Below, piece by piece: positions 29,979 to 40,736 of a stretch of DNA of 64,000 nucleotides. This DNA is from Gallionella sp. (GTDB taxonomy: Bacteria > Pseudomonadota > Gammaproteobacteria > Burkholderiales > Gallionellaceae). Position 1 is the stretch's first letter. Each line of letters starts with the position of its first letter. The DNA is taken from positions 239,829-303,828 of the forward strand of contig JAQUAI010000001.1 in the NCBI GenBank assembly GCA_028687335.1, written 5' to 3'. The position numbers and the translations under genes were made by a program. The notes under the pieces are model-generated. The model was not told the DNA's origin. It did not search any database and saw nothing but the letters and a program-made list of their open reading frames with translations.

Positions 29979-32757
29979 AGATAAAAAATATCCGCTGAAT
30001 TTGCCCGATACTAAATTCCCCATGCGCGGAGATCTCGCCAAGCGCGAGCCGCAGATGTTGGCGCAATGGCAGGCGCAGCAGCGCTACCAGCGTATTCGCG
30101 CCGCCCGCAAAGGTCGCCCGCAATTTATTTTGCACGACGGCCCGCCGTATGCGAACGGTGATATTCACATCGGTCATGCGGTGAATAAAATCCTTAAAGA
30201 CATCATCATCAAGAGCAAGACGCTGAGCGGTTTTGACGCGCCCTATGTGCCGGGCTGGGATTGTCACGGCTTACCCATCGAGTTGCAGGTAGAGAAAAAA
30301 CACGGCAAAGCGATTCCGCCTTCGCAATTCCGCGAGTTGTGCCGCGAATATGCCAAAGAGCAGATTGAGCGTCAGAAAAAAGATTTCATTCGACTCGGCG
30401 TGCTGGGTGATTGGGATCATCCTTACCTCACGATGGACTTTAAGACCGAGGCGGACATCATTCGCGCACTGGGTAAGATTTTTGAGCGCGGTTATTTGTA
30501 TCAGGGGCGCAAGCCTGTGAACTGGTGTTTGGATTGCCAATCGGCACTGGCCGAAGCGGAAGTCGAATACGAAGACAAGACTTCGCCCGCCATTGATGTC
30601 GGTTTTGAGGTTGCCGACAAAGATGCACTTGCGCGAGCACTGGGCGTGTCACTGCCGGGTGATGCCAAAGTGTATGCGGTGATCTGGACAACGACACCGT
30701 GGACGCTGCCCGCCAATCAGGCAGTGAGCGTGCATCCCGAATATGAATACCAACTGGCTAAAACGGATAAGGGTTATTTGTTGCTGGCTAAGGACATGAT
30801 CGAAAGCTGCTTGGCGCGTTATGCTTTGAGTGGCGAAAACATCGGCAGTGCCAAGGGCAATGCACTGGAAAACTTGCCTCTGCATCATCCGTTCCAAGAC
30901 CGTATCGTGCCCGTTATCTGTGGCGAGCATGTGACGTTAGAAGCTGGTACGGGTTTGGTGCATACCGCGCCGGCGCATGGTGTGGATGACTATGTGGTTG
31001 GTCAGCGTTATAACTTGCCGGTAGAAAATCCGGTTGGTGATGACGGTAAATTTATTTCCACCACGCCCGCTATTGGCGAGGTGCCGTTGGCAGGCGTGTT
31101 TGTTTGGAAAGCGAACGACATCGTGTTGCAAGCGATGGAAGCTAGCGGTCATTTGCTGCATCAGGAAAAACTCAAACACAGCTACCCGCATTGCTGGCGG
31201 CACAAGACACCGATCATTTTCCGCGCAACGCCGCAGTGGTTCATCGGCATGGAGCAGGGGCATGAAGGATCGTTGCGTTCGTTGGCGAATCGCGCGGTGG
31301 ATGCGACTCAATTCTTCCCGTCATGGGGGCGCGCGCGTTTGGAGGCGATGATTAAAAATCGCCCTGATTGGTGTGTATCGCGCCAACGCAACTGGGGTGT
31401 GCCGATGACTTTCTTCGTGCATAAAGAAACCATGCAATTGCATCCACGCACGCCGGAGCTACTGGAAAAAGTTGCCAAGCTGGTTGAACAATCGGGTATC
31501 GAGGCATGGTTTAGCCTTAACTCTGCCGACCTGCTCGGCGATGAGGCTGTGCATTATAAAAAGCTATCCGACACGCTGGACGTGTGGTTTGATTCCGGCG
31601 CGACACACTATGCCGTGCTGGCTCAGCGCGAGGGTTTGCGCGCTCCGGCTGACTTGTATTTGGAAGGCTCCGATCAGCATCGCGGCTGGTTCCAGTCTTC
31701 CTTGCTAACCGGTTGCGCGATCAACGGGCGTGCGCCTTATGACGCATTGCTGACACATGGTTTTGTGGTGGACGGTAATGGTCACAAGATGTCGAAATCC
31801 AAGGGTAATGTGATCGCCCCGCAAAAAATATTCGATACGTTGGGCGCGGATATTTTGCGTCTGTGGACGGCCTCGACCGACTACTCTGGCGAGCTGACCA
31901 TCTCCGACGAAATTCTTAAGCGCGTGACGGACAGCTATCGGCGTATCCGCAATACCTTGCGTTTTTTATTGGCAAACGTGAGCGACTTCGATGCGCAGCG
32001 CGATGCGATGCCCGTAGCAGAATGGCTGGAAATCGACCGCTATGCGCTGGCGCTGACGCAGAAGCTGCAAGACGAAATAAGGGCTGGTTATGAGGGTTAT
32101 GACTTCCATTTGGTGGTGCAGCAGTTGCAACATTTTTGCTCAGAGGACTTGGGGGGCTTCTATCTCGACATCCTGAAAGACCGTCTGTACACCGCTGGTG
32201 AGACATCGCAAGCGCGACGCTCTGCGCAGAATGCGCTGTATCACATCACTCAATCACTAGCACGTTTGATTGCTCCGATCCTCAGCTTCACCGGCGAGGA
32301 AGTGTGGGCGACGCTGAACGGCAGCGACGAAGTGAATGTGTTTGAACAGCTGTGGTATGAATTGCCGAGTTGTCAAGAAAATGAAGAATTTGATAATTAC
32401 TGGCGGAATATTCGTGGGGCAAGAGAGATTGCGAATCAGAAAATTGAAGAAAAGCGAGCGCAAGGCTTATTAGGTTCATCCTTGCAAGCGGAGTTAGATA
32501 TTTATGCTTCGGGTGCGATCTACGATTCACTGAATCATCTTGGTGATGATTTGAGATTAGTCTTTATTACTTCGCGTGCGACATTGCACAAGCGGGATGA
32601 AGGTTTTGAAATCACTGTCACCCCGAGCGCGCATGACAAATGCGGGCGCTGTTGGCACTACCGCGAAGATGTTGGTGCGAACGCCGAACATCCGACTTTG
32701 TGCGGGCGTTGCGTGAGCAATCTCTTTGGCGGCGGCGAGGCGCGCCAGTATGCTTAA
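29971..32757 (+). CDS. ileS: Isoleucyl-tRNA synthetase
   Basis: Charges tRNA-Ile in the cytoplasm. The 928 residues match the usual bacterial size. The class I HIGH motif is at about residue 66 (DIHIGH), KMSKS at about 606, the editing-domain [11 protein letters not shown] near 235, and a C-terminal zinc finger with two Cys pairs (CGRCW near 891 and CGRC near 911). The start overlaps the ribF stop. A segment of about 250 bp (32360-32620) is clearly richer in A and T than the rest of the gene (see findings). Confidence 0.96.
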   Translation: MSEDKKYPLNLPDTKFPMRGDLAKREPQMLAQWQAQQRYQRIRAARKGRPQFILHDGPPYANGDIHIGHAVNKILKDIIIKSKTLSGFDAPYVPGWDCHGLPIELQVEKKHGKAIPPSQFRELCREYAKEQIERQKKDFIRLGVLGDWDHPYLTMDFKTEADIIRALGKIFERGYLYQGRKPVNWCLDCQSALAEAEVEYEDKTSPAIDVGFEVADKDALARALGVSLPGDAKVYAVIWTTTPWTLPANQAVSVHPEYEYQLAKTDKGYLLLAKDMIESCLARYALSGENIGSAKGNALENLPLHHPFQDRIVPVICGEHVTLEAGTGLVHTAPAHGVDDYVVGQRYNLPVENPVGDDGKFISTTPAIGEVPLAGVFVWKANDIVLQAMEASGHLLHQEKLKHSYPHCWRHKTPIIFRATPQWFIGMEQGHEGSLRSLANRAVDATQFFPSWGRARLEAMIKNRPDWCVSRQRNWGVPMTFFVHKETMQLHPRTPELLEKVAKLVEQSGIEAWFSLNSADLLGDEAVHYKKLSDTLDVWFDSGATHYAVLAQREGLRAPADLYLEGSDQHRGWFQSSLLTGCAINGRAPYDALLTHGFVVDGNGHKMSKSKGNVIAPQKIFDTLGADILRLWTASTDYSGELTISDEILKRVTDSYRRIRNTLRFLLANVSDFDAQRDAMPVAEWLEIDRYALALTQKLQDEIRAGYEGYDFHLVVQQLQHFCSEDLGGFYLDILKDRLYTAGETSQARRSAQNALYHITQSLARLIAPILSFTGEEVWATLNGSDEVNVFEQLWYELPSCQENEEFDNYWRNIRGAREIANQKIEEKRAQGLLGSSLQAELDIYASGAIYDSLNHLGDDLRLVFITSRATLHKRDEGFEITVTPSAHDKCGRCWHYREDVGANAEHPTLCGRCVSNLFGGGEARQYA

Positions 32758-33229
32758 GCAGGGGGGTATGACGCGCTGGTTGATGCTTGCCGCGCTTGTC
32801 ATTCTGCTCGATCAGCTCAGCAAAATTTGGATCACCGACCATTTTGTCTATGGCGAAACGATGACAGTGAACGGTGTGTTCGATTTGGTGCGGGCTCACA
32901 ACACCGGCGCTGCATTCAACTTTCTGCATGATGCGGGCGGAATGCAACGCTGGTTGTTTGGCGCTATCGCTGTGATTGCTTCGATCTGGATCGTGAGCAT
33001 GTTGCGCAAGTGTTCGGGGCAGTTACTTTTTGCTTTGGCGTTGAGCCTGATTCTGGGCGGCGCACTGGGCAATCTAATCGACCGTATCGTGTACGGCTAT
33101 GTGGTTGACTTTCTTGCGTTCCACTGGAGCGAGCATTATTTTCCCGCATTCAATATTGCCGATGCTGCCATCACTTGCGGTGCGGCCTTGTTGATATGGG
33201 ATAGTTTCACCAATAAAGCGGAGAAGTGA
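32750..33229 (+). CDS. lspA: Prolipoprotein signal peptidase II
   Basis: Cleaves signal peptides of lipoproteins in the inner membrane. The protein has 159 residues with four membrane helices. The catalytic aspartates are in GNLIDR and NIADAAI, and the NTGAAF loop is conserved. The start at 32750 overlaps the end of ileS by eight bases and has GCGAGG nine bases upstream; ATG 32768 after a G-run is an alternative. The ispH gene follows with no gap. It fits with lolC/lolD and the lipoprotein genes in the same window. Confidence 0.95.
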   Translation: MLKQGGMTRWLMLAALVILLDQLSKIWITDHFVYGETMTVNGVFDLVRAHNTGAAFNFLHDAGGMQRWLFGAIAVIASIWIVSMLRKCSGQLLFALALSLILGGALGNLIDRIVYGYVVDFLAFHWSEHYFPAFNIADAAITCGAALLIWDSFTNKAEK

Positions 33230-34168
33230 ATGGAGTTATTGCTCGCCAATCCCCGTGGGTTTTGTGCCGGAGTTGATCGCGCTATCACCATCGTCGAACG
33301 CGCCTTGGCTTTGCATGGCGCGCCAGTCTATGTGCGCCATGAAGTGGTACACAATAAATTTGTGGTGGATAACCTGCGCAACAAGGGGGCGGTGTTCATC
33401 GAAGATTTGGCTGAGGTGCCGCAAGGCAGCATTCTGATTTACAGCGCGCACGGCGTGCCGCAATCGGTGCGACGCGAGGCTGAATCGCGCGGGCTAACGG
33501 TATTCGATGCGACTTGTCCGTTGGTAACCAAGGTGCATATCGAAGTCTCGCGTATGCGCGAGCAGGGGCGCGAGATCATTATGATCGGCCATGCCGGGCA
33601 TCCCGAAGTGGAAGGCACGATGGGGCAAGTTGAGAATGGTATGTATCTGGTGGAATCGCCCGAGGATGTGCCAGCGTTGCAAGTGAAGGACGAAAATAAT
33701 CTCGCATTTGTGACGCAGACCACGCTATCGATGGATGATGCCGGCACGATCATTGCCGCGTTGAAAACGCGTTTTCCTTTTATCACCGGCCCCAAAAAAG
33801 ACGACATCTGCTATGCCACACAAAATCGCCAAGATGCGGTGAAGCTGCTGGTCAAGCAATGCGATGCGGTAGTGGTAGTCGGTTCACCCAATAGCTCGAA
33901 TTCGAATCGTTTGCGCGAGGTTGCGGCGAATGTCGGTGTACCCGCGTATCTGGTAGATAACGCGCAAGGCTTGCGACCTGAATGGTTTACCGGGAAAGTG
34001 CGCGTCGGAATCACGGCTGGCGCGTCCGCGCCCGAGGTGCTGGTACAGGATGTGATTGCCGGATTACAGGAAATGTCCGCTGCCGAGGTTGTCGAGTTGC
34101 AAGGTATCGAAGAAAACGTGGTGTTCCCGATTCCCAAAGCATTGCAAACCCAAATAAATGACGAGTGA
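33230..34168 (+). CDS. ispH: 4-hydroxy-3-methylbut-2-enyl diphosphate reductase
   Basis: Last step of the MEP isoprenoid pathway, an iron-sulfur enzyme giving IPP and DMAPP. The protein has 312 residues. The three cluster cysteines are C12 (GFCAGV), C96 ([11 protein letters not shown]) and C194 ([11 protein letters not shown]), and [10 protein letters not shown] carries a substrate His. The ATG follows the lspA stop immediately. It overlaps thiO by 11 bp. Confidence 0.96.
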   Translation: MELLLANPRGFCAGVDRAITIVERALALHGAPVYVRHEVVHNKFVVDNLRNKGAVFIEDLAEVPQGSILIYSAHGVPQSVRREAESRGLTVFDATCPLVTKVHIEVSRMREQGREIIMIGHAGHPEVEGTMGQVENGMYLVESPEDVPALQVKDENNLAFVTQTTLSMDDAGTIIAALKTRFPFITGPKKDDICYATQNRQDAVKLLVKQCDAVVVVGSPNSSNSNRLREVAANVGVPAYLVDNAQGLRPEWFTGKVRVGITAGASAPEVLVQDVIAGLQEMSAAEVVELQGIEENVVFPIPKALQTQINDE

Positions 34169-35222
34169 TTTCATTATCGCGGGCGCGGGTGCGGTCGGTC
34201 TGACCAGTGCTTTGACTTTGCTGGAAGCAGGCTATCGTGTGACGTTGGTCGAGCGCGGCGAGGTTGGGCGCGAGGCATCTTGGGCGGGCGGCGGGATCAT
34301 GTCTCCATTGTGCTCGTGGGACTATCGGGAAGAAGTAACTCAACTCGCGCATCGCGGAATGAAGATGCTAGGTGATGCCGCTGAAATGTTGCATGCCACT
34401 ACAGGCATTGATCCCGAGTATCAACGCAGCGGTATGCTGGTGTTGCCACCGTGCCGTAGTGACCTGGCAGAAGCGTGGTGCGCTCAGCATCAATTTCCAT
34501 TGCAACGTGTGGCAATCGACCAATATCTGCGTCAGGCGATGGCGGGCGAAGCGTTGTTGCTGCCTGACGTGGCACAAGTGCGCAATCCGCGCTTTTTGCG
34601 TGCGCTGCGCCGACGCGTCGAAATGTCGGGAGGGCAGTTCGTCGAGCAATGTGAAGTACATCGTATCGAGGTGGCGGCTGATCGTGTTGTCGGTTTACAC
34701 ACCACGCAGGGAAAGCTGACCGCTGCCAACTATCTCATCACCGCTGGAGCTTGGAGCAAGCCATTACTTGGCGAGTTTGCGCCGACTGTCGATTTGCGCC
34801 CCATTCGTGGACAAATCCTGCTGTTCAAATTTGATACGCCGCCGTTCACTCAAATATTGCTGAAAGAAAGTTTGTATTTCATTCCGCGTCGCGACGGACA
34901 TGTGTTGGTGGGCAGTACGCTTGAGGATGTCGGTTTTGATAAGTCAACCACCGCAGTAGCACGCGAGCAACTGATGCATGACGTGCGCGAGGTGTTTCCG
35001 TACTGGGATGCTGAGCCGATACAGCATTGGGCTGGATTTCGCCCCGGCTCGCCAGATAATGTACCTATCATTGGCCGTCATTCCAGCATTGCTAACTTGT
35101 ATGCCAACACCGGACATTTCCGTTACGGCGTGACTATGTCGCTGGCGGCTGCCGAGATACTGCTCAATGAAATTGAAGGTGAAGCACAGCCTTTCGATAC
35201 GACCGCCTACCTCTGGCGGTAG
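34158..35222 (+). CDS. thiO: Glycine oxidase / FAD-dependent amino-acid oxidase, ThiO type
   Basis: A 354-residue flavoprotein of the DAO family. The FAD-binding [10 protein letters not shown] is near the N-terminus, [12 protein letters not shown] follows, and the C-terminal [14 protein letters not shown] plus [10 protein letters not shown] are as in ThiO, which makes the glycine imine used for the thiazole of thiamine. The usual partners thiS and thiG are absent here, so a broader amino-acid oxidase role is possible. It is last in the ribF operon. Confidence 0.82.
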   Translation: MTSDFIIAGAGAVGLTSALTLLEAGYRVTLVERGEVGREASWAGGGIMSPLCSWDYREEVTQLAHRGMKMLGDAAEMLHATTGIDPEYQRSGMLVLPPCRSDLAEAWCAQHQFPLQRVAIDQYLRQAMAGEALLLPDVAQVRNPRFLRALRRRVEMSGGQFVEQCEVHRIEVAADRVVGLHTTQGKLTAANYLITAGAWSKPLLGEFAPTVDLRPIRGQILLFKFDTPPFTQILLKESLYFIPRRDGHVLVGSTLEDVGFDKSTTAVAREQLMHDVREVFPYWDAEPIQHWAGFRPGSPDNVPIIGRHSSIANLYANTGHFRYGVTMSLAAAEILLNEIEGEAQPFDTTAYLWR

Positions 35223-35255
35223 GTGCTTCATCCCCGTATAATTCGCCCCGTTTTT

Positions 35256-35331
35256 GCCGCTTTAGCTCAGTTGGTAGAGCAACGCACTCGTAACGCGTAG
35301 GTCGCCAGTTCGATTCCGGCAAGCGGCACCA
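35256..35331 (+). tRNA. tRNA-Thr (anticodon CGT)
   Basis: A 76-base cloverleaf: acceptor GCCGCTT pairs with AAGCGGC, the D arm contains AGCTCAGTTGG, the anticodon loop holds CGT, the T arm holds TTCGATT and CCA is encoded. It reads ACG codons. TATAAT at 35237-35242 lies just upstream and is a plausible -10 box, although no good -35 box is seen. Confidence 0.95.
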
Positions 35332-35336
35332 AAGAA

Positions 35337-35365
35337 AAAGGGGTTGCGTGATGCGCAACCCCTTT
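35337..35365. terminator. Bidirectional terminator shared by tRNA-Thr and tRNA-Val
   Basis: Perfect 12-bp stem AAAGGGGTTGCG / CGCAACCCCTTT with a TGATG loop, between two convergent tRNA genes. A T-rich flank follows on the minus strand, so it serves tRNA-Val best and can also end the tRNA-Thr transcript. Confidence 0.8.
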
Positions 35366-35397
35366 GTATTCAGCTGTATTGAATTGTCTGATTCGAT

Positions 35398-35472
35398 TGG
35401 TGGGCGATACTGGGTTCGAACCAGTGACCCCTGCCGTGTGAAGGCAGTGCTCTACCGCTGAGCTAACCGCCC
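35398..35472 (-). tRNA. tRNA-Val (anticodon CAC)
   Basis: A 75-base cloverleaf on the minus strand: acceptor GGGCGGT with ATCGCCC (one G-U pair), anticodon stem CTGCC / GGCAG, loop TTCACAC giving CAC, T arm with GGTTCGAACC, and an encoded CCA. It reads GTG. Confidence 0.94.
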
Positions 35473-35583
35473 AATCGAGGGCGCGCATTTAATCATAGCG
35501 GGCATGTCGGGTCAATTTTTTTATGCCCTGCGCTACCCGTTGTGGAATCGCTGCTTTAATTTTTGTATTTTTCAGGAAAACTC

Positions 35584-36975
35584 ATGACTGTTCGTACCCG
35601 TTTCGCTCCCAGTCCTACCGGTTATTTGCATATCGGCGGTGCACGCACCGCGCTGTTTTCGTGGGCGTATGCGCGCAAGCATGGCGGTACGTTTATTTTA
35701 CGCATCGAGGACACCGATGTGGAACGCTCAACACCGGAAGCGGTACAGGCGATCTTGGATGGTATGAATTGGCTGGATCTGAATTATGACGAAGGCCCGT
35801 TCTATCAAATGCAGCGCATGCCACGCTATAAGGAAGTTATTCAGCAGATGTTGGATGCGGGGCAGGCTTATCTTTGCTATACCGCACCGGAAGAGTTGGA
35901 TGCTTTGCGCGAGGCGCAGCGTGCGCGTGGTGAAAAGCCCCGTTACGATGGTCGCTGGCGGCCAGAGTCGGGTAAAACCTTGCCTGCTATTCCTGCCGAT
36001 GTGAAGCCTGTAGTGCGATTTAAAAATCCGGTCGGCGGCGTGGTGGGTTGGAAAGATTTGGTAAAAGGGCATATCGAGTTTAGCAATGCCGAGCTGGATG
36101 ATCTCATCATCGCTCGCTCTGATGGCACGCCGACCTACAATTTCTGTGTGGTGGTGGATGATTGGGATATGGGGATCACGCAGGTGATACGCGGAGACGA
36201 TCACGTTAACAATACACCACGCCAGATTAATATTCTGAAAGCCTTGGGCGCATCCGTTCCGCAGTACGCACATCTGTCGATGATTTTGGGTGATGACGGT
36301 ACCAAGTTGTCAAAGCGTCACGGGGCAGTGAGTGTGATGCAATATGATGAAGATGGCTACCTGCCGGAAGCGGTGATTAACTATCTCGCGCGTCTCGGCT
36401 GGTCACATGGCGATGACGAAGTTTTCTCGGTTGAGCAGTTTTGTCAGTGGTTTGATCTCGATCACATCACGCCATCTGCCGCACAATTCAATACAGAAAA
36501 ACTCAAGTGGCTGAACAATCACTACATCAAGCAGATGGACAATGCGGTGTTGGCTGGGAAGGTGCATCCTCGTTTGGTGCAACGTGGTGTGTCATTGACA
36601 GCGCAGCCAGCGTTGGAGGCCGTAGTCGGTTTGTACAAAGAGCGTGTGAATACGCTGAATGAATTGGCAGATGAGGCGGAAGTGTTTTATGTTGATATCG
36701 TGCCGGATGCAGAACTGCTTGCCACGCATTTGACCGATGAGGCGCGTGCGGCATTGCGCACCTTGGCCGAAAAGCTTGCTGATGTGGCATGGGAAACTGC
36801 GGCGATTGGTGCTGCAATTAAAGAAGTAATTGCTCAGCACGGATTGAAAATGCCCAAGCTTGCCATGCCATTACGCGTGATGCTGGTAGGTCAAACACAC
36901 ACTCCCTCGGTTGATGCAGTGGTGACACTTTTCCCGCGTGAAACGGTGCTGGCGCGTATTCATAAATATCTGTAA
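35584..36975 (+). CDS. gltX: Glutamyl-tRNA synthetase
   Basis: Charges tRNA-Glu with glutamate. The 463 residues start at 35584 ([13 protein letters not shown]), after an AGGA site. The class I HIGH equivalent is YLHIGGART near residue 15 and the KMSKS equivalent is KLSKRHG near residue 240. It lies among tRNA genes, and tRNA-Glu is 165 bp after the stop, although each has its own promoter. Confidence 0.96.
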   Translation: MTVRTRFAPSPTGYLHIGGARTALFSWAYARKHGGTFILRIEDTDVERSTPEAVQAILDGMNWLDLNYDEGPFYQMQRMPRYKEVIQQMLDAGQAYLCYTAPEELDALREAQRARGEKPRYDGRWRPESGKTLPAIPADVKPVVRFKNPVGGVVGWKDLVKGHIEFSNAELDDLIIARSDGTPTYNFCVVVDDWDMGITQVIRGDDHVNNTPRQINILKALGASVPQYAHLSMILGDDGTKLSKRHGAVSVMQYDEDGYLPEAVINYLARLGWSHGDDEVFSVEQFCQWFDLDHITPSAAQFNTEKLKWLNNHYIKQMDNAVLAGKVHPRLVQRGVSLTAQPALEAVVGLYKERVNTLNELADEAEVFYVDIVPDAELLATHLTDEARAALRTLAEKLADVAWETAAIGAAIKEVIAQHGLKMPKLAMPLRVMLVGQTHTPSVDAVVTLFPRETVLARIHKYL

Positions 36976-36993
36976 TTTTTTTCGACTCTCGGC

Positions 36994-37022
36994 TTTACAA
37001 GCTAAAGGCTCATCACTATAAT
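36994..37022 (+). promoter_or_regulatory. Sigma-70 promoter of the tRNA-Ala/tRNA-Glu operon
   Basis: TTTACA (36994-36999), a 17-bp spacer and TATAAT (37017-37022), followed by a GC-rich discriminator GCGCGC, 19 bp before tRNA-Ala. The same TATAATGCGC pattern recurs before the rRNA leader at the window end. Confidence 0.85.
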
Positions 37023-37041
37023 GCGCGCTCTTTCGAGGTAC

Positions 37042-37117
<76 letters not shown>

Positions 37118-37139
37118 AAGAGAAAAAGTAGTACACGAA

Positions 37140-37215
37140 GTCCCCTTCGTCTAGAGGCCTAGGACACCGCCCTTTCACGGCGATAACACGAGTTCGAATC
37201 TCGTAGGGGACGCCA
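37140..37215 (+). tRNA. tRNA-Glu (anticodon TTC)
   Basis: A 76-base cloverleaf very close to the E. coli sequence: acceptor GTCCCCT with AGGGGAC, the TCTAGAGGCC D arm, loop CTTTCAC, and an encoded terminal CCA after G73. It is cotranscribed with tRNA-Ala, 22 bp upstream. Confidence 0.95.
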
Positions 37216-37285
37216 AACAAAATGAACGGCTTGCATATCAAAGTGCAAGCCGTTTTCTTTTGCGGTGACGCAAAGCGGAGATCGT

Positions 37286-37864
37286 ATGAATACGGAGATT
37301 CTGATCTGCGGAGTGGATGAGGCGGGGCGTGGTCCGCTGGCTGGGCCTGTATGCGCTGCTGCAGTGATACTTGATTCGTCCCGTCCGATTGGCGGACTGG
37401 CTGATTCCAAAAAACTGAGTGAACGTCAGCGCGATTTACTGGCACCACTCATTCGCGAACGCGCGCTGGCATGGTGTGTTGCTTATGCCAGCGTGGAAGA
37501 AATCGACGAACTGAATATATTGCAGGCAACGCTCTTGGCAATGCGGCGCGCGGTGGAGGGATTGCAGGTGCGTCCGGCGCGCATGATGGTGGATGGTTTA
37601 TATTGTCCGCAGGTGGACATTCCCGGAGAGGCTATTGTTAAAGGCGATAGCAAAGTTGCTGCAATTTCCGCTGCATCCATTTTGGCCAAAACTTCACGTG
37701 ATGAATTAATGCTGAAGTTGCACGAGCAGTATCCTCAGTACGGCTTTGACGGGCACAAGGGGTATCCGACTGCGGCGCATGTGGCCGCTTTGCGTTTGCA
37801 TGGTGTGAGTGCTGTACACCGACGTAGCTTTAAACCTGTGCGCGACTTATTGCCGTGCGGCTAA
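37286..37864 (+). CDS. rnhB: Ribonuclease HII
   Basis: Removes RNA from RNA-DNA hybrids and single ribonucleotides from DNA. The protein has 192 residues. The signature [14 protein letters not shown] (D11, E12) is at the N-terminus, DSKKLS follows, MMVDGL carries the third acidic residue, and KGDSK and [10 protein letters not shown] are conserved. Start 37286 has GCGGAG upstream; the longer frame from 37265 lacks conservation. It lies about 70 bp after tRNA-Glu. Confidence 0.95.
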   Translation: MNTEILICGVDEAGRGPLAGPVCAAAVILDSSRPIGGLADSKKLSERQRDLLAPLIRERALAWCVAYASVEEIDELNILQATLLAMRRAVEGLQVRPARMMVDGLYCPQVDIPGEAIVKGDSKVAAISAASILAKTSRDELMLKLHEQYPQYGFDGHKGYPTAAHVAALRLHGVSAVHRRSFKPVRDLLPCG

Positions 37865-37886
37865 GGGAAGTACGGATTTGTTTGCT

Positions 37887-37912
37887 ACACCCGCTTTCGC
37901 GGGAATGACAAA
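37887..37912. repeat. Small hairpin repeat, CCCGCTTTCGCGGGAATGAC type
   Basis: CCCGC-TTTC-GCGGG followed by AATGAC matches an intergenic hairpin often dispersed in betaproteobacterial genomes. It lies 26 bp after the rnhB stop. Only this copy is visible here. Confidence 0.4.
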
Positions 37913-38037
37913 GCCGAATAAATCAGCGCATCTTGCGTATTATGTATTGACCATTACTGACTTCAACTTCGCGTCTCAGATTTACCGCGCGTCAGCTTGA
38001 GGTGCTGTTGTCCGACAATTTAACCAAGGAGATTTTG

Positions 38038-38487
38038 ATGGGCTTGTTCAAAATGTTGCATCTGTTGTCGGTCATTGTCTGGGTGGGCGGAATGTTTTTC
38101 GCTTATATGGTCTTGCGTCCTGTTGCGGCAGAGAGCTTGCAGCCGCCGGAACGTTTGCGTTTGTGGGATGGTGTGTTTCGCCGCTTTTTCAACTGGGTGT
38201 GGCTGTCTGTCGGGCTGATTCTGGTGACTGGCTTGTATATGCTTTATCTGTACGGCGGTATGGCGCATGCACCGCACTACATTCATGTCATGTTGTTGCT
38301 CGGGTTGCTGATGATGGGGATTTATAGCTACGTCTTTTTTGCCTGTTATGTGCCATTCAGCTTACATGTGAGTAAGCAGCGCTGGTCAGAGGCGGGTGCA
38401 GTTCTGGGTAAGATACGTAAGCTGGTTGGTTTGAATCTCATGCTTGGCATCATCACCGTTGTGTTGCTAGAGATGATGCGCGGCTAG
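38038..38487 (+). CDS. CopD-family inner-membrane protein
   Basis: A 149-residue protein with four membrane helices (about 5-25, 50-70, 82-105, 128-147). HLLSVIVWVGGMFFAYMVL is the CopD-type first helix with a conserved His. AAGGAG seven bases upstream fixes the start. Its neighbour, reading towards it and overlapping by four bases at a CTAG, is the copper ATPase copA, so a role in copper or haem handling is plausible. Some family members are linked to haem proteins, and the specific role is not known. Confidence 0.72.
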   Translation: MGLFKMLHLLSVIVWVGGMFFAYMVLRPVAAESLQPPERLRLWDGVFRRFFNWVWLSVGLILVTGLYMLYLYGGMAHAPHYIHVMLLLGLLMMGIYSYVFFACYVPFSLHVSKQRWSEAGAVLGKIRKLVGLNLMLGIITVVLLEMMRG

Positions 38488-40682
38488 TAAATAGCCTTAT
38501 TCGGGGATTTTTCGTTTGTCCCTTTCCAGCGTTTCAGTAGTAATGCGTTGCTAACTACGGATACCGAGCTCATTGCCATTGCAGCACCGGCAATAACTGG
38601 GCTGAGCATACCCGCAGCCGCGAGCGGGATGCCGAGGATGTTGTAGGCGAAAGCAAAAAATAAATTCTGGCGTATTTTTTTCAGTGTGGCGCGGGATAGC
38701 GAAATCGCGTCAACCACACTCATCAAGTCATTGCGCATCAGTGTTAGGTCAGCGGCTTCGATGGCGATGTCGCTGCCGCTCTTCATGGCAAAACTTATGT
38801 CAGCGGCAGCCAGTGCAGGGGCATCATTGATGCCGTCGCCGACCATGCCGACAATACCGTTTTTTGTTTTGTACGACTGCACCAGCGCAGCTTTATCTTG
38901 CGGTAAAACTTCGGCGCGAAAATCATCAATACCGGCTTGAGTTGCAATGGCTTGTACCGTGGCGTGGTTATCTCCGCTTAGCATGACGACGCGAATACCC
39001 ATATCGTGTAGCTTGTTCACGGCGGCGCGACTGCTGTCACGCAGTTGATCGGCAAAAGCGACAAATCCGAGCAGTATATTTTCCCGCGCAATAGCGATGA
39101 CACTTTTGCCTTGCTGCTGTAAAGCTGTAGCGGCGGAACGATCAAACTCGATGCCGTGTGACGCGATAAAAGCAGGTGAGCCGAGCAGATAAAGATCGCT
39201 GTCGATTTTTGCACTGACTCCTTTTCCTGCGTACTCGTGAACTTCCTCGGCTGCTGCTGGGATAATTTGCTGTCGTTGCGTGTGCTCGATGAGTGCGCGG
39301 GAAAGTGGGTGGGTAGAAACTTGTGCGAGTGAGGCGGCGGCGTGCAGCAGCGTGGCGGATGAAATGCCGGGGGCAGGAAGAAGATCAGTGAGTGTTGGTT
39401 GCCCTGCCGTCAGCGTCCCAGTTTTATCCAACACCAATACCGAAAGCTTATGTGCTCGTTCGAGTGCCGCCGCGTCTTTTACCAGTATGCCGGCATGGGC
39501 GGCACGCCCAGTGGCTACGACAACGGCTGTCGGAGTGGCGAGTCCCAAAGCGCAGGGGCAGGCGATGACGAGTACCGAAACAGCGTTGATTAGTGCCGTA
39601 CTGAAATCAGCTCCCGCTAGCCACCAGCCGAGAAAAGTGAGCAGGGCGATGGTCAATACGGCGGGAACGAATACCGCCGAGATGCGGTCGGCCAGACGCT
39701 GGATGGCGGCTTTTGAACCTTGTGCCTGTTCAACTAAACGGATGATCGCGGCAAGTTGAGTGCGTGATCCCACTGCCAGTGCGCGGCAGCGCAGCAAGCC
39801 GTGTTGATTGAGTGTGGCGGCGTACACTTTACTTTCCGATGACTTGCTCTGCGGTAGGCTTTCACCAGTCAGCATGGCTTCGTCGATGCTGGACTCGCCT
39901 TCCAATACCAATCCATCGACAGGCACGCTTTCGCCGGGGCGAACGATGAATATGTCTTCGGGGCGCAGTTGTCCAACTGAGACATCGAGTAATTGTCCGT
40001 TGCGTTCGATATGTGCGGTTTTCGGTTGTAGATTGATGAGCGATTCGAGTGCCGCTGATGCTTTGCCTTTTGCACGGGCTTCAAGTAGTTTTCCGAAAAG
40101 CACCAGTGTGATGAGGGTTGCGCTGGCTTCAAAATAGACTGGCTGATTAAGACCAAGTAGCCATACCGTGCAACTCATTAAATAGGCAGCGCTGGTGCCG
40201 AGCGCGACCAGTACATCCATATTGCTACCGCCTGATCTGAGCGCGCTCCATGCGCCGGAATAAAAACGGCTGCCAGCCCAAAATTGAACTGGGGTGGCGA
40301 GCAGCCATTGCAGCCAGAGTGGCAGCATGAAATGCACGTCCAAGAGCATTAATACCATTTCACCAAGCAATGGCAGCGTCAGAATTAATGCAACAAAAAA
40401 CTGAGTACGTTCATGCCGTAGAAGCGTCTCGCGAGCTTGTTTTTCGGCGGCAAAATCGCGCGCTGGATGCGCGTCAAAGCCGGTTTTTCGCACGGCTTCG
40501 ATGAGTGCGTTGACATCTGTGGTCGCGGGATTGAATGTGAGACTGGCTTTTTCCGTGGCAATGTTGACCACAGCTGAGACATCGCTAAGTTGGTTTAGTG
40601 ACTTTTCTAGGCGCGCGGAACAGGACGCACAGCGCATACCAGTGATTTGCAGTTCGGCGTGATCGGTTTGAGTATTCATCAT
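38484..40682 (-). CDS. copA: Copper-exporting P-type ATPase
   Basis: Pumps Cu(I) from the cytoplasm. The 732 residues contain one heavy-metal-associated domain with the GMRCASC motif (C18, C21), eight membrane segments, the intramembrane CPC in ACPCALGLATP, the phosphorylated DKTGTLT, and GDGINDAPAL. All are intact. The start at 40682 (MMNTQTD) is preferred to the GTG at 40697 and the ATG at 40679, but no strong ribosome site decides it. A DUF3365 cytochrome gene lies just upstream, 54 bp from the start. Confidence 0.93.
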   Translation of the reverse strand: MMNTQTDHAELQITGMRCASCSARLEKSLNQLSDVSAVVNIATEKASLTFNPATTDVNALIEAVRKTGFDAHPARDFAAEKQARETLLRHERTQFFVALILTLPLLGEMVLMLLDVHFMLPLWLQWLLATPVQFWAGSRFYSGAWSALRSGGSNMDVLVALGTSAAYLMSCTVWLLGLNQPVYFEASATLITLVLFGKLLEARAKGKASAALESLINLQPKTAHIERNGQLLDVSVGQLRPEDIFIVRPGESVPVDGLVLEGESSIDEAMLTGESLPQSKSSESKVYAATLNQHGLLRCRALAVGSRTQLAAIIRLVEQAQGSKAAIQRLADRISAVFVPAVLTIALLTFLGWWLAGADFSTALINAVSVLVIACPCALGLATPTAVVVATGRAAHAGILVKDAAALERAHKLSVLVLDKTGTLTAGQPTLTDLLPAPGISSATLLHAAASLAQVSTHPLSRALIEHTQRQQIIPAAAEEVHEYAGKGVSAKIDSDLYLLGSPAFIASHGIEFDRSAATALQQQGKSVIAIARENILLGFVAFADQLRDSSRAAVNKLHDMGIRVVMLSGDNHATVQAIATQAGIDDFRAEVLPQDKAALVQSYKTKNGIVGMVGDGINDAPALAAADISFAMKSGSDIAIEAADLTLMRNDLMSVVDAISLSRATLKKIRQNLFFAFAYNILGIPLAAAGMLSPVIAGAAMAMSSVSVVSNALLLKRWKGTNEKSPNKAIY

Positions 40683-40736
40683 GGCCGACTTTACCACGAG
40701 GTGCCGTGAACCACTATCACGGCACCATTGCGGAGA

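Noticed and set aside
35140..35260. Thiamine (TPP) riboswitch near thiO
   Set aside because: thiO is inside an operon and there is no TPP riboswitch core before it or near the operon start.
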